Source: Pirellulales bacterium (lineage in GTDB: Bacteria; Planctomycetota; Planctomycetia; Pirellulales; Thermoguttaceae). Taken from it: DNA of 38,903 bases. The position numbers and the translations under genes were made by a program. The stretch covers positions 1 to 38,903 of the forward strand of contig JADLEL010000140.1 of the NCBI GenBank assembly GCA_020846145.1. The letters are read 5' to 3'. Each line of letters starts with the position of its first letter. The stretch's first letter is position 1. Of the stretch, positions 26,601 through 33,722 are shown piece by piece. The notes beneath the pieces are model-generated. The model worked only from the letters and a program-made list of their open reading frames with translations. It was not told the origin of the DNA and ran no database searches.

Positions 26601-26856
26601 GCATCCAGAGCGTCTCGAAGCCTTGCATCCGCTTCTGCCGAATGAGGATGTCTTGCAAGGTGTTGTTCAGCGCGTGTCCGAGATGCAGCGCCCCCGTTAC
26701 GTTCGGCGGCGGAATGACGATGCAATACGGCTTTTTGTTCGGATTCGGCTTGCTATGGAAATAGCCCTTCTCCTCCCAAAACTTGTACCAGCGCTCCTGC
26801 GCCGCCTGATGGTCGTATTGCTTGGGGAGTTCGGGGGAATTGGAGTCGATGGACAT
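23638..26856 (-). CDS. valS: Valyl-tRNA synthetase
   Basis: A class I synthetase that charges tRNA-Val. From the chosen start, the HIGH motif is HLGH at 58-61, preceded by PPPNVTGAL. The editing domain lies in the first half (TTRPETMLGDTAVAVHPD), and KMSKS is MSKSK at 655-659. The C-terminus is a coiled coil (EIARKKQEIEKLAGFIAAKE). Two features are unusual. Between KMSKS and the anticodon-binding start there is an inserted four-cysteine zinc ribbon (Cys699, Cys702, Cys720, Cys723; CPHC and CKEC). A charged insert (DKPSLEEQIEEVRRRKREM) also lies in the editing region. The length is 1072 residues. The ATG at 26856 was chosen; the upstream in-frame codons back to 26898 are heptamer repeat. Confidence 0.96.
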   Translation of the reverse strand: MSIDSNSPELPKQYDHQAAQERWYKFWEEKGYFHSKPNPNKKPYCIVIPPPNVTGALHLGHALNNTLQDILIRQKRMQGFETLWMPGTDHAGIATQAVVERRLLTEEKITRHDLGREGLVVRIWEWKKEYEARILGQLKRMGCSCDWQRTRFTLDDTCARAVRETFFKLFKDGKIYRGKRLVNWDTFLQTAVSDDEVFHETVDGHFWYFKYPIVPVDNPLPGEPTHVTVATTRPETMLGDTAVAVHPDPAAALEKAEAELIERLAASQAKDKPSLEEQIEEVRRRKREMLPLLLTLRDMALAGREVMLPLQNKAIPLVADDWAKPELGTGCVKITPAHDANDYEVGLRKNLPMVNILNPDGTLSAEAGKYQGLTIMEAREKVVADLQALDLVPKIEDRQIEIAHSDRSKTPIEPYLTDQWFVKMDELAQSAMDAVIDGRVKIIPERYGKSYLDWLSEKRDWPIGRQLWWGHRIPVWTFTYGEVKSIDTDEPIWSDEEIQSSIRGWLEDMQLTDQVVVQDSPGRTLICTRSPQADQAFEELTVLLKNFDAKNEEEYAQRSMSGVHLLQSCSMIDRESDVLDTWFSSALWPHSTMGWPEQTEELKYYYPTNVLITSRDIITLWVARMVLTGLYNVGEIPFHEVFIHPKILDGYGEGMSKSKGNGVDPLDVIDKFGADALRFGIAYLTTETQDIRMPVEFECPHCGKLIEQTKDNRVKPKLKCKECGKEFSTQWAAKPEDMALPRGAVVSDRFELARNFCNKLWNASRFAMMNFEGFSAGKVSDEELFVEDKWILSRLATVTKGVTDALAEYRYADAARVLYDFAWDEFCSFYVEMVKGRLQSELQRTVAQRVLAHTLDTLLRLLHPMIPFLTEEVWQRLGEYAPRRALGDHHPAAESIMIAPWPEYDPKRQNPEIEARFAHFQDVLRAIRDIRSRQNVPPKTDLRFSVRCDAATAALLKPMEPYFDSMAGAKAVAWGPDVVSPELSANVSLSGMEVYVDLAGLIDIAAEIARKKQEIEKLAGFIAAKEKKLGNTNFVDRAPADVVQKERESLADLQSQLAAAKEVLERLEKNKA

Positions 26857-26865
26857 TGGGCAGGG

Positions 26866-27058
26866 ATTAGGAGATAGGGGATGGGGGATAGGAAACACTA
26901 TTCAGGATTCGAAGACTATGCCACGCCGCAGGCGGGTTTCCTTGTTTCTTTCTTTTCTTCGTCATTCATGCTTCGTCATTTAATCACGTGCTCCTTTTGA
27001 AAACGTAACGTGTGGCTCTATCCCCCATCCTCTATCCCCTATCCCCTATCTCCCCTCG
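26866..27058. repeat. GGGGATA heptamers flanking the valS-cimA gap
   Basis: A short ggggata run at 26866-26891 and an opposite-orientation run (tatcccc units) at 27018-27058 bracket the 190-base gap between cimA and valS. The second run reaches the last codons of cimA. Confidence 0.8.
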
Positions 27059-28614
27059 TCATCCTTGCACAATTTGTACTCGAAACTATCGACCAATGCA
27101 ATCCAGCTTGCTTCGATGATGTTTTCGCTGACGCCGACGGTGCCCCAGACGTCGTTTTCGTCCTGGCTTTCGATGACCACGCGGACGCCCGCAGCCGTTG
27201 CGGCTTCGGAGTTGATGACGCGGACTTTGTAATCGACCAAGTGCAGCTTGGACAGATTGGGAAAACTGCCGTAAAGGGCCTTTCGCATGGCGGCGTCGAG
27301 CGCGTTCACGGGACCGTCGCCTTCGGCCACTTCGTGCCGGACGCTCTCGCCGACGCGGATTTTCACGGTCGCTTCGGTGCGGATGTTGCCGTCGCCATCG
27401 ACTTCGACGTTGACGTGGAACGAGAGCCGCTCGAAATGCGGACGGAACGTGCCCATCGAACGCCGCACGAGCAAGTCGAACGAGGCGTCGGCGGCCTCGA
27501 ACTGGTAGCCGGCCCCCTCCATCGAGACGACTTTTGCTAAAATCTGGTCCATCAGCTTCGGATCGGGCGCGATGCGGTGCCGCGCGGCCAGCGCGGCGAT
27601 GTTCGACCGGCCCGACAGTTCGGAGATCAAAATCCGCCGCTCGTTGCCGACGACTTCCGGGTCGATATGCTCGTAGCTCATCGTATTCCGCGCGATGCCG
27701 CTGACGTGCATCCCGCCCTTGTGGGCGAACGCGCTCTTGCCCACGAACGGCTGGTTCGCGCGGAAGTTCATGTTGACCATCTCATAGACGAACCGCGAAA
27801 GTTCGGTCAGATGGCGCAAACCTCCGGGCGCGAGGACTTCGTATCCCTTCTTTTTCACGGACAGATTGGCGGCCACGGAAATCAGATCGGCGTTGCCGCA
27901 GCGTTCGCCGAAGCCGTTCATGGTCCCCTGCACGTGGACCGCGCCCGCCTCGACGGACGCCAGGCTGTTGGCCACGGCCAATTCGCAATCGTTGTGCGCA
28001 TGGATGCCCACCGGCACGGGCAGGGCGGAAATGGCGGCTTTCGTGATTTCGTAAATTTCCTCGGGCATGGCGCCGCCGTTGGTATCGCAGAGCACGATGA
28101 GCCGCGCGCCCGCCTCGGCGGCGGTGCAAAGGGTCTTCAGCGTATAATCGGGATCGGCTTTGTAGCCGTCGAAGAAGTGTTCGGCGTCGTAGATCACTTC
28201 GCGGCCGGCTTGGCGGAGATGCCGTACGCTCTCGGCGATCATCAGCAAGTTTTCGTCGAGCGTGGCGTGGATGACTTCGGTAACTTGAAAGGCCGACGAC
28301 TTGCCGACGATCGTGATCGTCCCGGCTTGCGATTCGAGCAAGGCTTTCAAGCCCGGATCGGCTTCGACCTTCAGTCCCTTGCGGCGGGTCATGCCGAAGG
28401 CGCAGACCGCGATCCGCTTCAAATCCAATTCGCCGACGCGTTGGAAGTATTGGGCGTCTTTTTCGTTCGAGGCGGGATAACCCCCCTCGACGTAATCGAA
28501 GCCCAAACTGTCCAATCGCGCGGTAAGCTGGAGTTTATCGTGCAGCGAGAAACTGATCCCTTCGGATTGCGAGCCGTCGCGGAGGGTCGTGTCGTATAGT
28601 TCGATGCGGCGCAT
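27046..28614 (-). CDS. cimA: Citramalate synthase (CimA type)
   Basis: Condenses pyruvate with acetyl-CoA to (R)-citramalate, the first step of the threonine-independent route to isoleucine. The HMGL-like TIM barrel carries YDTTLRDGSQ (residues 7-16), IHAHNDCELAVANS with metal-binding His residues, and GTMNGFGERCGNADL. The C-terminus has a LeuA-type regulatory dimer domain. At 522 residues it matches the long CimA subfamily; a 2-isopropylmalate synthase is less likely, but the substrate cannot be proven from sequence. The ATG at 28614 has no Shine-Dalgarno site; a heptamer hairpin lies just upstream. Upstream of that is the attenuator described separately, which suggests regulation by branched-chain amino acids. 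Confidence 0.92.
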   Translation of the reverse strand: MRRIELYDTTLRDGSQSEGISFSLHDKLQLTARLDSLGFDYVEGGYPASNEKDAQYFQRVGELDLKRIAVCAFGMTRRKGLKVEADPGLKALLESQAGTITIVGKSSAFQVTEVIHATLDENLLMIAESVRHLRQAGREVIYDAEHFFDGYKADPDYTLKTLCTAAEAGARLIVLCDTNGGAMPEEIYEITKAAISALPVPVGIHAHNDCELAVANSLASVEAGAVHVQGTMNGFGERCGNADLISVAANLSVKKKGYEVLAPGGLRHLTELSRFVYEMVNMNFRANQPFVGKSAFAHKGGMHVSGIARNTMSYEHIDPEVVGNERRILISELSGRSNIAALAARHRIAPDPKLMDQILAKVVSMEGAGYQFEAADASFDLLVRRSMGTFRPHFERLSFHVNVEVDGDGNIRTEATVKIRVGESVRHEVAEGDGPVNALDAAMRKALYGSFPNLSKLHLVDYKVRVINSEAATAAGVRVVIESQDENDVWGTVGVSENIIEASWIALVDSFEYKLCKDDEGR

Positions 28615-28618
28615 GGCA

Positions 28619-28709
28619 AGTGGAGAGTGGAGTGTGGAGAGTGGAGAGTGATTTATTTGGATTATGAAAAGCGGTTACTCTCCACTCTTCACTCTCCACT
28701 CTCCACTCA
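28619..28709. repeat. GTGGAGA heptamers in inverted arrangement
   Basis: Tandem gtggaga units (28619-28649) face tandem ctccact units (28677-28709), so the cimA leader RNA could form a long stem of about 28 base pairs directly upstream of the cimA start codon. Confidence 0.8.
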
Positions 28710-28715
28710 TTCAAC

Positions 28716-28746
28716 AAAAAAACCCTCAGACCTTTCGGCCTCAGGG
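28716..28746 (-). terminator. Attenuator terminator upstream of cimA
   Basis: On the minus strand ccctgaggcc and ggtctgaggg pair around a gaaa loop (ten positions, one G-G mismatch and one G-U pair). Seven T follow (28722-28716). It lies 102 bases before the cimA start and 40 bases after the leader-peptide stop, so it would end transcription before cimA. Confidence 0.85.
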
Positions 28747-28786
28747 CTGACTTCGGTTCAATTTGGTACCGGAGAGCCTTTGGCCG
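28736..28786 (-). promoter_or_regulatory. Putative antiterminator of the cimA attenuator
   Basis: On the minus strand cggcc (28786-28782) can pair with ggccg (28740-28736), and ggct (28778-28775) with agcc (28748-28745). This uses the first arm of the terminator, so the two folds exclude each other. The 5' element starts directly after the leader stop codon, where a terminating ribosome would cover it. Confidence 0.65.
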
Positions 28787-28870
28787 CTAACCCCCAATAA
28801 TAATGGATTCGACGACATCCACGAGGACGGTCGGAAAGCCATTTAACGGGTTGACGGCGTTGGAGAGCAT
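28787..28870 (-). CDS. Leader peptide for branched-chain amino acid attenuation
   Basis: A 27-codon reading frame starting at ATG 28870 and ending with TAG at 28787. Its second half holds TVLVDVV, then ES, then three consecutive Ile codons (ATT ATT ATT), then GG and the stop. Seven of the last 13 residues are Val, Leu or Ile. It lies 36 bases downstream of a -10 element and directly upstream of a competing antiterminator and terminator. This is the arrangement of the ilv/leu leader peptides of enteric bacteria; here it precedes a citramalate synthase gene. The ribosome binding site is weak (ggatc directly before the ATG). Function is inferred from layout alone. Confidence 0.75.
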   Translation of the reverse strand: MLSNAVNPLNGFPTVLVDVVESIIIGG

Positions 28871-28906
28871 GATCCGGCGGTAGTTTAGCGAAAACTCGAT
28901 TGTTTA

Positions 28907-28935
28907 ACTCTACACCAATCAGAGGGATTTGTCAA
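28907..28935 (-). promoter_or_regulatory. Sigma-70-type promoter of the cimA leader
   Basis: On the minus strand TTGACA (28935-28930) and TAGAGT (28912-28907) are spaced by 17 bases, upstream of the leader ATG at 28870. This is the best promoter match noticed in the window. Confidence 0.7.
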
Positions 28936-29090
28936 TTGATCGGTTTCGGGCCGGCCTCAGTCAATTTCGGGCTAGTCCGATTTCGTAAATGCTTAATTCA
29001 CAAGAGGATATGAAAACCAGGAATCCGTCGCCGCAATCGGCGCAACGCGAAAACGAACCTGCCCCGCCCCAATTCTCGTTGCGAGTTGTA

Positions 29091-30806
29091 TTACCGGCGC
29101 CGCAGCCGTCGCATGGCGGCTAAGCTGAAGATTCCAATCGACAAGAGCAGCCACGCGCCCGGTTCCGGCACGGGAACGGCGGCCCCCAAAACAAGTGGGG
29201 CAGCGAAACCGCTCGCTTGCGCGGCGGAACCGATGTTGAGCGCAGCGGCCGCGATCGACGCCGCGTTAAGCGTCGAACCCGCGCCGAGCACCGAGACCGT
29301 CGCCGTCGGAGCATTGAGGTTCGGAACGCTCAAACTGCCGCCCGACACGGTCGTGTTGCCGGTGTAGGTTAGCGCCCCGGCGAGCGTCAGCGCGCCGGAC
29401 CCGATCTTGATGAGTTCGCCGCCGCCGCTCAATGCGCCGCCGAAGGTCGTGCCGACGCCGTTTTTGCCCACCGAAAGCGCGATGGGATTGTTGGCGGCGT
29501 CCTTCAAAGCGAGCGGTTTCGAGCCGCTCAATCCGCCGAGGGTAAAGGCGCCGATGCCGGCGTCGAACGCGAGCGTGCCGGCGGTGTAGTTCAGCGTGCT
29601 GTTCTGCAGGGCGTCGGCATTGCTCAACTTGAGCGTGCCGGCGGCGATGTCGGTCTGGCCGGAGAACGTATTGGCAGCGGAAAGCTTCAAGGCGCCGACG
29701 CCGATCTTGGTCAAATTGCCGGCGCCGGAGATGATTCCGGTCGCGGACCCCGAACCGGGTTGAATGCCCACGGTGCCCGAACCGCTATCGACCGTGAAAG
29801 TGAAGCCGTTGGTGTCGATGGGAGTGGACCACCACAAACCGGTCGAATTCCCGAAACCGGCGTTGCCGACGAGTTGCACGCTTTGCCATCCCGTGCCCAT
29901 CGCCGCGGCCGGATCGGCCAACATTTTCGAAATCTGGAAGACCTGCACCGCGGCCACGATTTGATCGCGATAGTAGCTCAGATCGGCGCTAAAGGTATTA
30001 TCGCCATATACCGCGGCGTTGCTGGTGGGGATTTGAAAATTGACGGCGTCGAGAATGCCGGCGAGTTGCCAGTAGCCGTTGTTTTTGTAGAATGCGCCGC
30101 CGCCCGAGTCGCCCGATGCCGCCTGAAATTCGTTGAAGCCCCCGCTCTGGTCGAAAGTCGTATAGAGCCAATGCGTCGGGCCATAGGCAAAGTTCTGCTG
30201 GATCGTGGTTCCGGTAACCTGATTGTCGCCCCAACGCTCGGCGCCGCCGGGCGAATAAAAAAAACCGGTGTGCGCCACGGCGCCTTGCGGCGGCGTAATC
30301 CAATTGGCGTCCCACTGCGTTTGGGAAAGGGCGCGATTCACGCCGTAACCGATGGCGCGCAAAGTCGCGCCGGCGCCGGGCGCGACGCTGCTAATCGCCA
30401 CGCTGGACAAGCCCGGATTACCGGCGATGCGATACAAATAAAGATCGGCGGGAACTTGAGTGCTGGGATCGACCAACCGCATCCCCGTGCCGGAGATGCC
30501 GTAGTAAGGAGTGCCGCTAAGTATCGTATAATCGACGCTTCCGCTCAGCACGTGGCAGTGCCAGGCTTCGAGCACCCAGCCGTTGCCCAAATAAACGTTG
30601 GAATAGGGACCCTTTCCCACATTCGTCCAGCCCGGATCGCCGAGCGCATCGGTAGGCGCGGTGGTATTGCCCGTGCCGTCGCCGCCGCTGATGACAACCG
30701 CTCGAAGCGGAGCGACCGAAAGCAGTAACAACGCCGATGCCGGTATAATCCAGAGGTTCTTCATCATCGTGCAAGCATGAGGTGAAAAGATCGGCCTTGG
30801 AGGCAT
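29091..30806 (-). CDS. Secreted trypsin-like protease with PEP-CTERM anchor
   Basis: A 571-residue exported protein. A signal peptide (LWIIPASALLLLSVAPLRA) is followed by a trypsin-like domain with a plausible triad: His83 (EAWHCHV, instead of the usual AAHC), Asp121 (ADLYLYRI) and Ser234 (GDSGGG). Residues about 330-540 are Gly/Ser/Thr/Leu-rich repeats of the autotransporter-associated beta-strand kind (GAGNLTKIGVGALKLSAANT, GGALSGGGELIKIGSGALT). The C-terminus is a PEP-CTERM sorting signal (VPEPGAWLLL, then RRLRRR). The ATG at 30806 has ggag five bases upstream; ATG 30767 or 30764 would give a shorter n-region. No exosortase gene is in the window. Confidence 0.9.
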   Translation of the reverse strand: MPPRPIFSPHACTMMKNLWIIPASALLLLSVAPLRAVVISGGDGTGNTTAPTDALGDPGWTNVGKGPYSNVYLGNGWVLEAWHCHVLSGSVDYTILSGTPYYGISGTGMRLVDPSTQVPADLYLYRIAGNPGLSSVAISSVAPGAGATLRAIGYGVNRALSQTQWDANWITPPQGAVAHTGFFYSPGGAERWGDNQVTGTTIQQNFAYGPTHWLYTTFDQSGGFNEFQAASGDSGGGAFYKNNGYWQLAGILDAVNFQIPTSNAAVYGDNTFSADLSYYRDQIVAAVQVFQISKMLADPAAAMGTGWQSVQLVGNAGFGNSTGLWWSTPIDTNGFTFTVDSGSGTVGIQPGSGSATGIISGAGNLTKIGVGALKLSAANTFSGQTDIAAGTLKLSNADALQNSTLNYTAGTLAFDAGIGAFTLGGLSGSKPLALKDAANNPIALSVGKNGVGTTFGGALSGGGELIKIGSGALTLAGALTYTGNTTVSGGSLSVPNLNAPTATVSVLGAGSTLNAASIAAAALNIGSAAQASGFAAPLVLGAAVPVPEPGAWLLLSIGIFSLAAMRRLRRR

Positions 30807-31002
30807 ATCAACTCCATCAGTGTATTATATGCGATTTTGCGAGGGCATCCAACGAAAAAAACTCATTTTGCCCGAACTTTTCCGATTCGCCCCATATTTT
30901 TAGGGGTGCGATGGAGGGTCAATGGGTCCATGCGCGGTAAGGAGTTCAGAAACGCAAACGGCCGCCTTGCTTATCTTCTGCGCCGTATTTCCCGAATTCC
31001 AA

Positions 31003-31554
31003 CTACAATTCCACTTCCGCCGGGGCAATGACGCGGGCGGAATCCTTGACGCCGGTCCACGTGGGGAGTTCGCATTTCGCCGCTTCCCAGCCGGGGTGGA
31101 CCAAACGCCCGCGGTAGGGCGGCCGGCCGGTTACGTTGCCCGTCAAGCGATAGCGGCCGGCATCGAAGCCCGCCGAAACTTCCACCGTGCCCCCTTCTTC
31201 CTGCGATACGGCCGGTTTCGGCTCGAACAACCGCTTGACCACCGCGCCGCAATCGCGATGCACGTCCCGCGCCACGGCCCCCACTTGCGCATCGGCGTAT
31301 CCGGCCAGCGGCTCCATGAGGAAATCGAGAAACCGCGCCTCGCGCTGCAAGGTCGCCAACAGCGTAATCGCGTCGCTCCGCGGCGGTGCTTTGGGCGGCG
31401 GAGCGGGGGCCGGCGGCTGCTTGGGCGCCGGCGGAGTTTCCGGTGCGGGCAAGGCCGCGGGGGCTTTGCCGCTAAAATGCTTCCGCATCACCTCGGCCAA
31501 AGCCGAATTGGAAAGGATTTCGAAAAATACGCGGGTGGCTAATAGGAGTCGCAT
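31003..31554 (-). CDS. DUF2760 domain protein
   Basis: A 183-residue protein. A short N-terminal helix (residues 1-30) and a Pro/Ala-rich linker (about 34-58) lead into a DUF2760 domain: LLATLQREARFLDFLMEPLA, GYADAQVGAVARDVHRDC, then FDAGRYRLTGNVTGRPPYRG and a final VIAPAEVEL. This family is common in planctomycetes and proteobacteria, often near Hsp70-like proteins, and has no established function. No signal peptide is evident. It stops just 3' of a 196-base gap with nothing recognised, and the toxin gene lies 25 bases upstream. Confidence 0.88.
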   Translation of the reverse strand: MRLLLATRVFFEILSNSALAEVMRKHFSGKAPAALPAPETPPAPKQPPAPAPPPKAPPRSDAITLLATLQREARFLDFLMEPLAGYADAQVGAVARDVHRDCGAVVKRLFEPKPAVSQEEGGTVEVSAGFDAGRYRLTGNVTGRPPYRGRLVHPGWEAAKCELPTWTGVKDSARVIAPAEVEL

Positions 31555-31578
31555 GGTTTTTCGGATCGATCTGAAACT

Positions 31579-31923
31579 CTAATGGTTTTTTATCAGCACG
31601 TCCAACTTCGACAAAACCTCATCCAGCGTTGGCGAGGGAAGGTGTTCGATAAATTTGAAATTCCTTAAACGCCAGTCCAGGCACTTCATTTGATCGACGA
31701 GGATTGCTCCCTTTATCGACAATGTCGTCGGCAAAAGGACCTCAAAGGGATAATCCTTAACCTGACTCGTCACGGGGCAGGCGAGCATGAGTCCGCTCGC
31801 TTCATTGTAGGATCGAGGAGTTACGACCAAAGCGGGCCGATGGCCGCCTTGTTCGTGGCCAAGTTGGGGCGAAAACTCGATCCAGACCAAGTCGCCGCGC
31901 TCGGGAACTACTCGTTTCGCCAT
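31579..31923 (-). CDS. mazF: Toxin of the MazF/PemK family
   Basis: A 114-residue protein with the MazF fold signature GDLVWIEFSPQLGHEQGGHRPALVV at its N-terminus (written in part: GDLVWIEF, then EQGGHRPALVV) and the ACPVTSQVKDYPFEV strand. Family members are ribosome-independent mRNA endonucleases neutralised by a cognate antitoxin. The ATG at 31923 overlaps the stop of the antitoxin gene by one base (TGATG), which argues for translational coupling and for this start rather than the TTG at 31929. The target RNA sequence cannot be told from here. Confidence 0.92.
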   Translation of the reverse strand: MAKRVVPERGDLVWIEFSPQLGHEQGGHRPALVVTPRSYNEASGLMLACPVTSQVKDYPFEVLLPTTLSIKGAILVDQMKCLDWRLRNFKFIEHLPSPTLDEVLSKLDVLIKNH

Positions 31924-32165
31924 CACCAAACTTCCTTGCCCACGGGAGGGCCGAAATCGATCGATTCGTGCCGATTCTCGGGCGTGATTTTACTCACCAG
32001 TTCTTCCAGCGTGTAAGTCGGTTTCCCAACGGGAGCGATCACAAGATACCCCTCCTCGACGCGCAGATCAACCGTCGCGCCGTCTTCAACGCGAATGTCT
32101 TCCGCGATATTCTTGGGAATTCGTACCCCCAGGCTATTTCCCCATTTCTGAACGTGAGTTATCAT
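31923..32165 (-). CDS. mazE: Antitoxin of the MazE/AbrB type
   Basis: An 80-residue antitoxin. The N-terminal swapped-hairpin DNA-binding domain reads VQKWGNSLGVRIPKNIAEDI, with VEDGATVDLRVEEGYLVI as its second half. The C-terminal part (about 48-80; TLEELVSKITPENRHESID) would wrap the toxin. A good ribosome binding site (aggag, eight bases before the ATG) and a consensus-like promoter with palindromes precede the gene. Autoregulation by the antitoxin or the complex is likely, by analogy with mazEF. Confidence 0.92.
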   Translation of the reverse strand: MITHVQKWGNSLGVRIPKNIAEDIRVEDGATVDLRVEEGYLVIAPVGKPTYTLEELVSKITPENRHESIDFGPPVGKEVW

Positions 32166-32177
32166 AAGAACTTCTCC

Positions 32178-32216
32178 TGTATATACGTAGTATATACTTT
32201 ATTCTGAGCAGGTTCA
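32178..32216 (-). promoter_or_regulatory. mazEF promoter with palindromic operator
   Basis: On the minus strand TTGAAC (32216-32211) and TATACT (32193-32188) are spaced by 17 bases. The -10 box lies inside two copies of the self-complementary octamer gtatatac (32178-32185 and 32189-32196), separated by three bases. A protein bound here would block the promoter. The divergent flavoprotein gene begins 35 bases away on the other strand and could share the control. Confidence 0.7.
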
Positions 32217-32230
32217 AGAGCTGATCCTCC

Positions 32231-33568
32231 ATGAATACCCGTTGGGACATCGCGATTATCGGCGGCGGGCCGGCGGGTTTGATGGCGGGGGCGCGGGCGG
32301 CGGCGAGGGGGCGACGGACGCTGCTGATCGAGAAAAACCGCGCGCCGGGGGCGAAAATCCTCATCTCCGGCGGCGGGCGGTGCAATTTGACCCACGCCTG
32401 CGACGCACGAGGGATCATCGAGCAACTCGGTCCGCAAGGAAAATTCCTGCATTCCGCCCTGGCTGCTCTCGGTCCGAATGAGGTCGTGGAATTTTTCCGC
32501 GCGGAAGGCGTGCCGACCTACGTCGAAACCGACACGGGCAAGGTCTTTCCCCAAAGCGACCGCTCCGCCGATGTTTTGGCCGCGCTCCTGCGGAAACTCG
32601 AATTCGCCGACTGCGAATTGGCGGCCTCCGAACCGCTGATCGAATTGGACCGCGAGGGCGATCCGGTGGAGAACGGATTTCGCCTGACCACGTCGAAACG
32701 AATTCTCCATGCGGAAAAGGTTCTCCTCGCCACCGGCGGAAAATCGTATCCCGATTGCGGCACCACCGGCGACGGCTACCGCTTTGCCGAGAAACTCGGG
32801 CATAGAATCATTCCTCCGCGGCCCGCCCTAGTACCGATTTCCACCCACATCGAGGCGATTCGTGCTCTCCAAGGAATCACGCTGAAGGACGTTTTGATCG
32901 GGGTGCTGGAAGCACAAGTTTCCAATCTATCGCCCACTGTAGGACAGGTTTCCAACCTGTCATGCCCGAAGTTGAATCCCAAACGACAAGTTGGAAACCT
33001 GTCCTACGCGAGATGCCTCGGCTCGCGTCGGGGTGCTTTGCTCTTCACACATTTCGGCGTATCCGGCCCGGCGGTGATGGACTTGAGCCGCATCGTCGCC
33101 GGTCATCCGAATCCCAGCGCACTCGTGCTGGAGTGCGACCTCCTGCCCGAAAGAAAAGTAAAATCGCTCGAAACCTCGATCGCTCTTGAATGCGCGTCGG
33201 GCGGCAAGAAAGCGGCCTCGACATTGCTCGATCCTTGGCTACCGCATCGCGTCGGCGAACTCGTCCTTGAAACAGCCGCGGTGCCCCCCGACCGCCGTTT
33301 GGCCGAATTATCAAAGGTTGATCGCTGCCGAATCCTCCACGGCATCAAACAATTCACCGTTCCCATCTCCGGGACGCTCGGTTTTCGCCATGCCGAAGTT
33401 ACCGCCGGGGGAGTCGCGCTGGGCGAGGTCGATTCCCGCACCATGCAAAGCAAAAAAGTGCAAAATCTCTACTTTTCCGGCGAACTACTCGATCTGGACG
33501 GGCCTATCGGGGGGTATAACCTCCAAATCGCCTTCAGTACCGGCTTTTTTGCGGGGGAATGCATGTAA
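32231..33568 (+). CDS. HI0933-family FAD-dependent oxidoreductase
   Basis: A 445-residue flavoprotein of the YhiN/HI0933 group. The N-terminal FAD fold shows IIGGGPAGLMAG (9-20) and the family motif GGGRCNLTH (47-55). LLATGGKSYP lies at 165-174, and the C-terminus has the FSGELLDLDGPIGGYNLQ signature. Substrate unknown. About 35 residues near 228-262 (VSNLSPTVGQVSNLS, later RQVGNLSYA) are translated from a palindromic repeat of the kind also found upstream of dnaG; the family-like sequence resumes with GALLFTHFGVSGPA. The insertion keeps the frame open, but whether the protein folds and functions is unknown. The ATG at 32231 directly begins the FAD fold. Confidence 0.92.
   Translation: MNTRWDIAIIGGGPAGLMAGARAAARGRRTLLIEKNRAPGAKILISGGGRCNLTHACDARGIIEQLGPQGKFLHSALAALGPNEVVEFFRAEGVPTYVETDTGKVFPQSDRSADVLAALLRKLEFADCELAASEPLIELDREGDPVENGFRLTTSKRILHAEKVLLATGGKSYPDCGTTGDGYRFAEKLGHRIIPPRPALVPISTHIEAIRALQGITLKDVLIGVLEAQVSNLSPTVGQVSNLSCPKLNPKRQVGNLSYARCLGSRRGALLFTHFGVSGPAVMDLSRIVAGHPNPSALVLECDLLPERKVKSLETSIALECASGGKKAASTLLDPWLPHRVGELVLETAAVPPDRRLAELSKVDRCRILHGIKQFTVPISGTLGFRHAEVTAGGVALGEVDSRTMQSKKVQNLYFSGELLDLDGPIGGYNLQIAFSTGFFAGECM
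32915..33007. repeat. Palindromic repeat inside the flavoprotein gene
   Basis: gtaggacaggtttccaacct (32939-32958) faces its near complement ending ggaaacctgtcctac (32993-33007). A partial copy (caagtttccaatct, 32915-32928) precedes them. The element is the same family as 452-530 and is read in frame. Confidence 0.85.
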
Positions 33569-33722
33569 AACTTTCGTAATATGCCGGTAATAAGGGAGTT
33601 AAGCATGGGCAATTACCTCGGGAAAATGCGATGAATTCCGTTACATTGGCAATGACAAGAGTTTAATTCCCCGGTAAAATTCGCCCAGGATCGTTGAGGG
33701 CAAAAATTCGGCATTCGATGCA

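Noticed and set aside
28716..28935. A T-box riboswitch upstream of cimA
   Set aside because: No T-box sequence (AGGGTGGNACCGCG type) or specifier stem was found, while a short Ile/Val/Leu-rich ORF fits ribosome-mediated attenuation.
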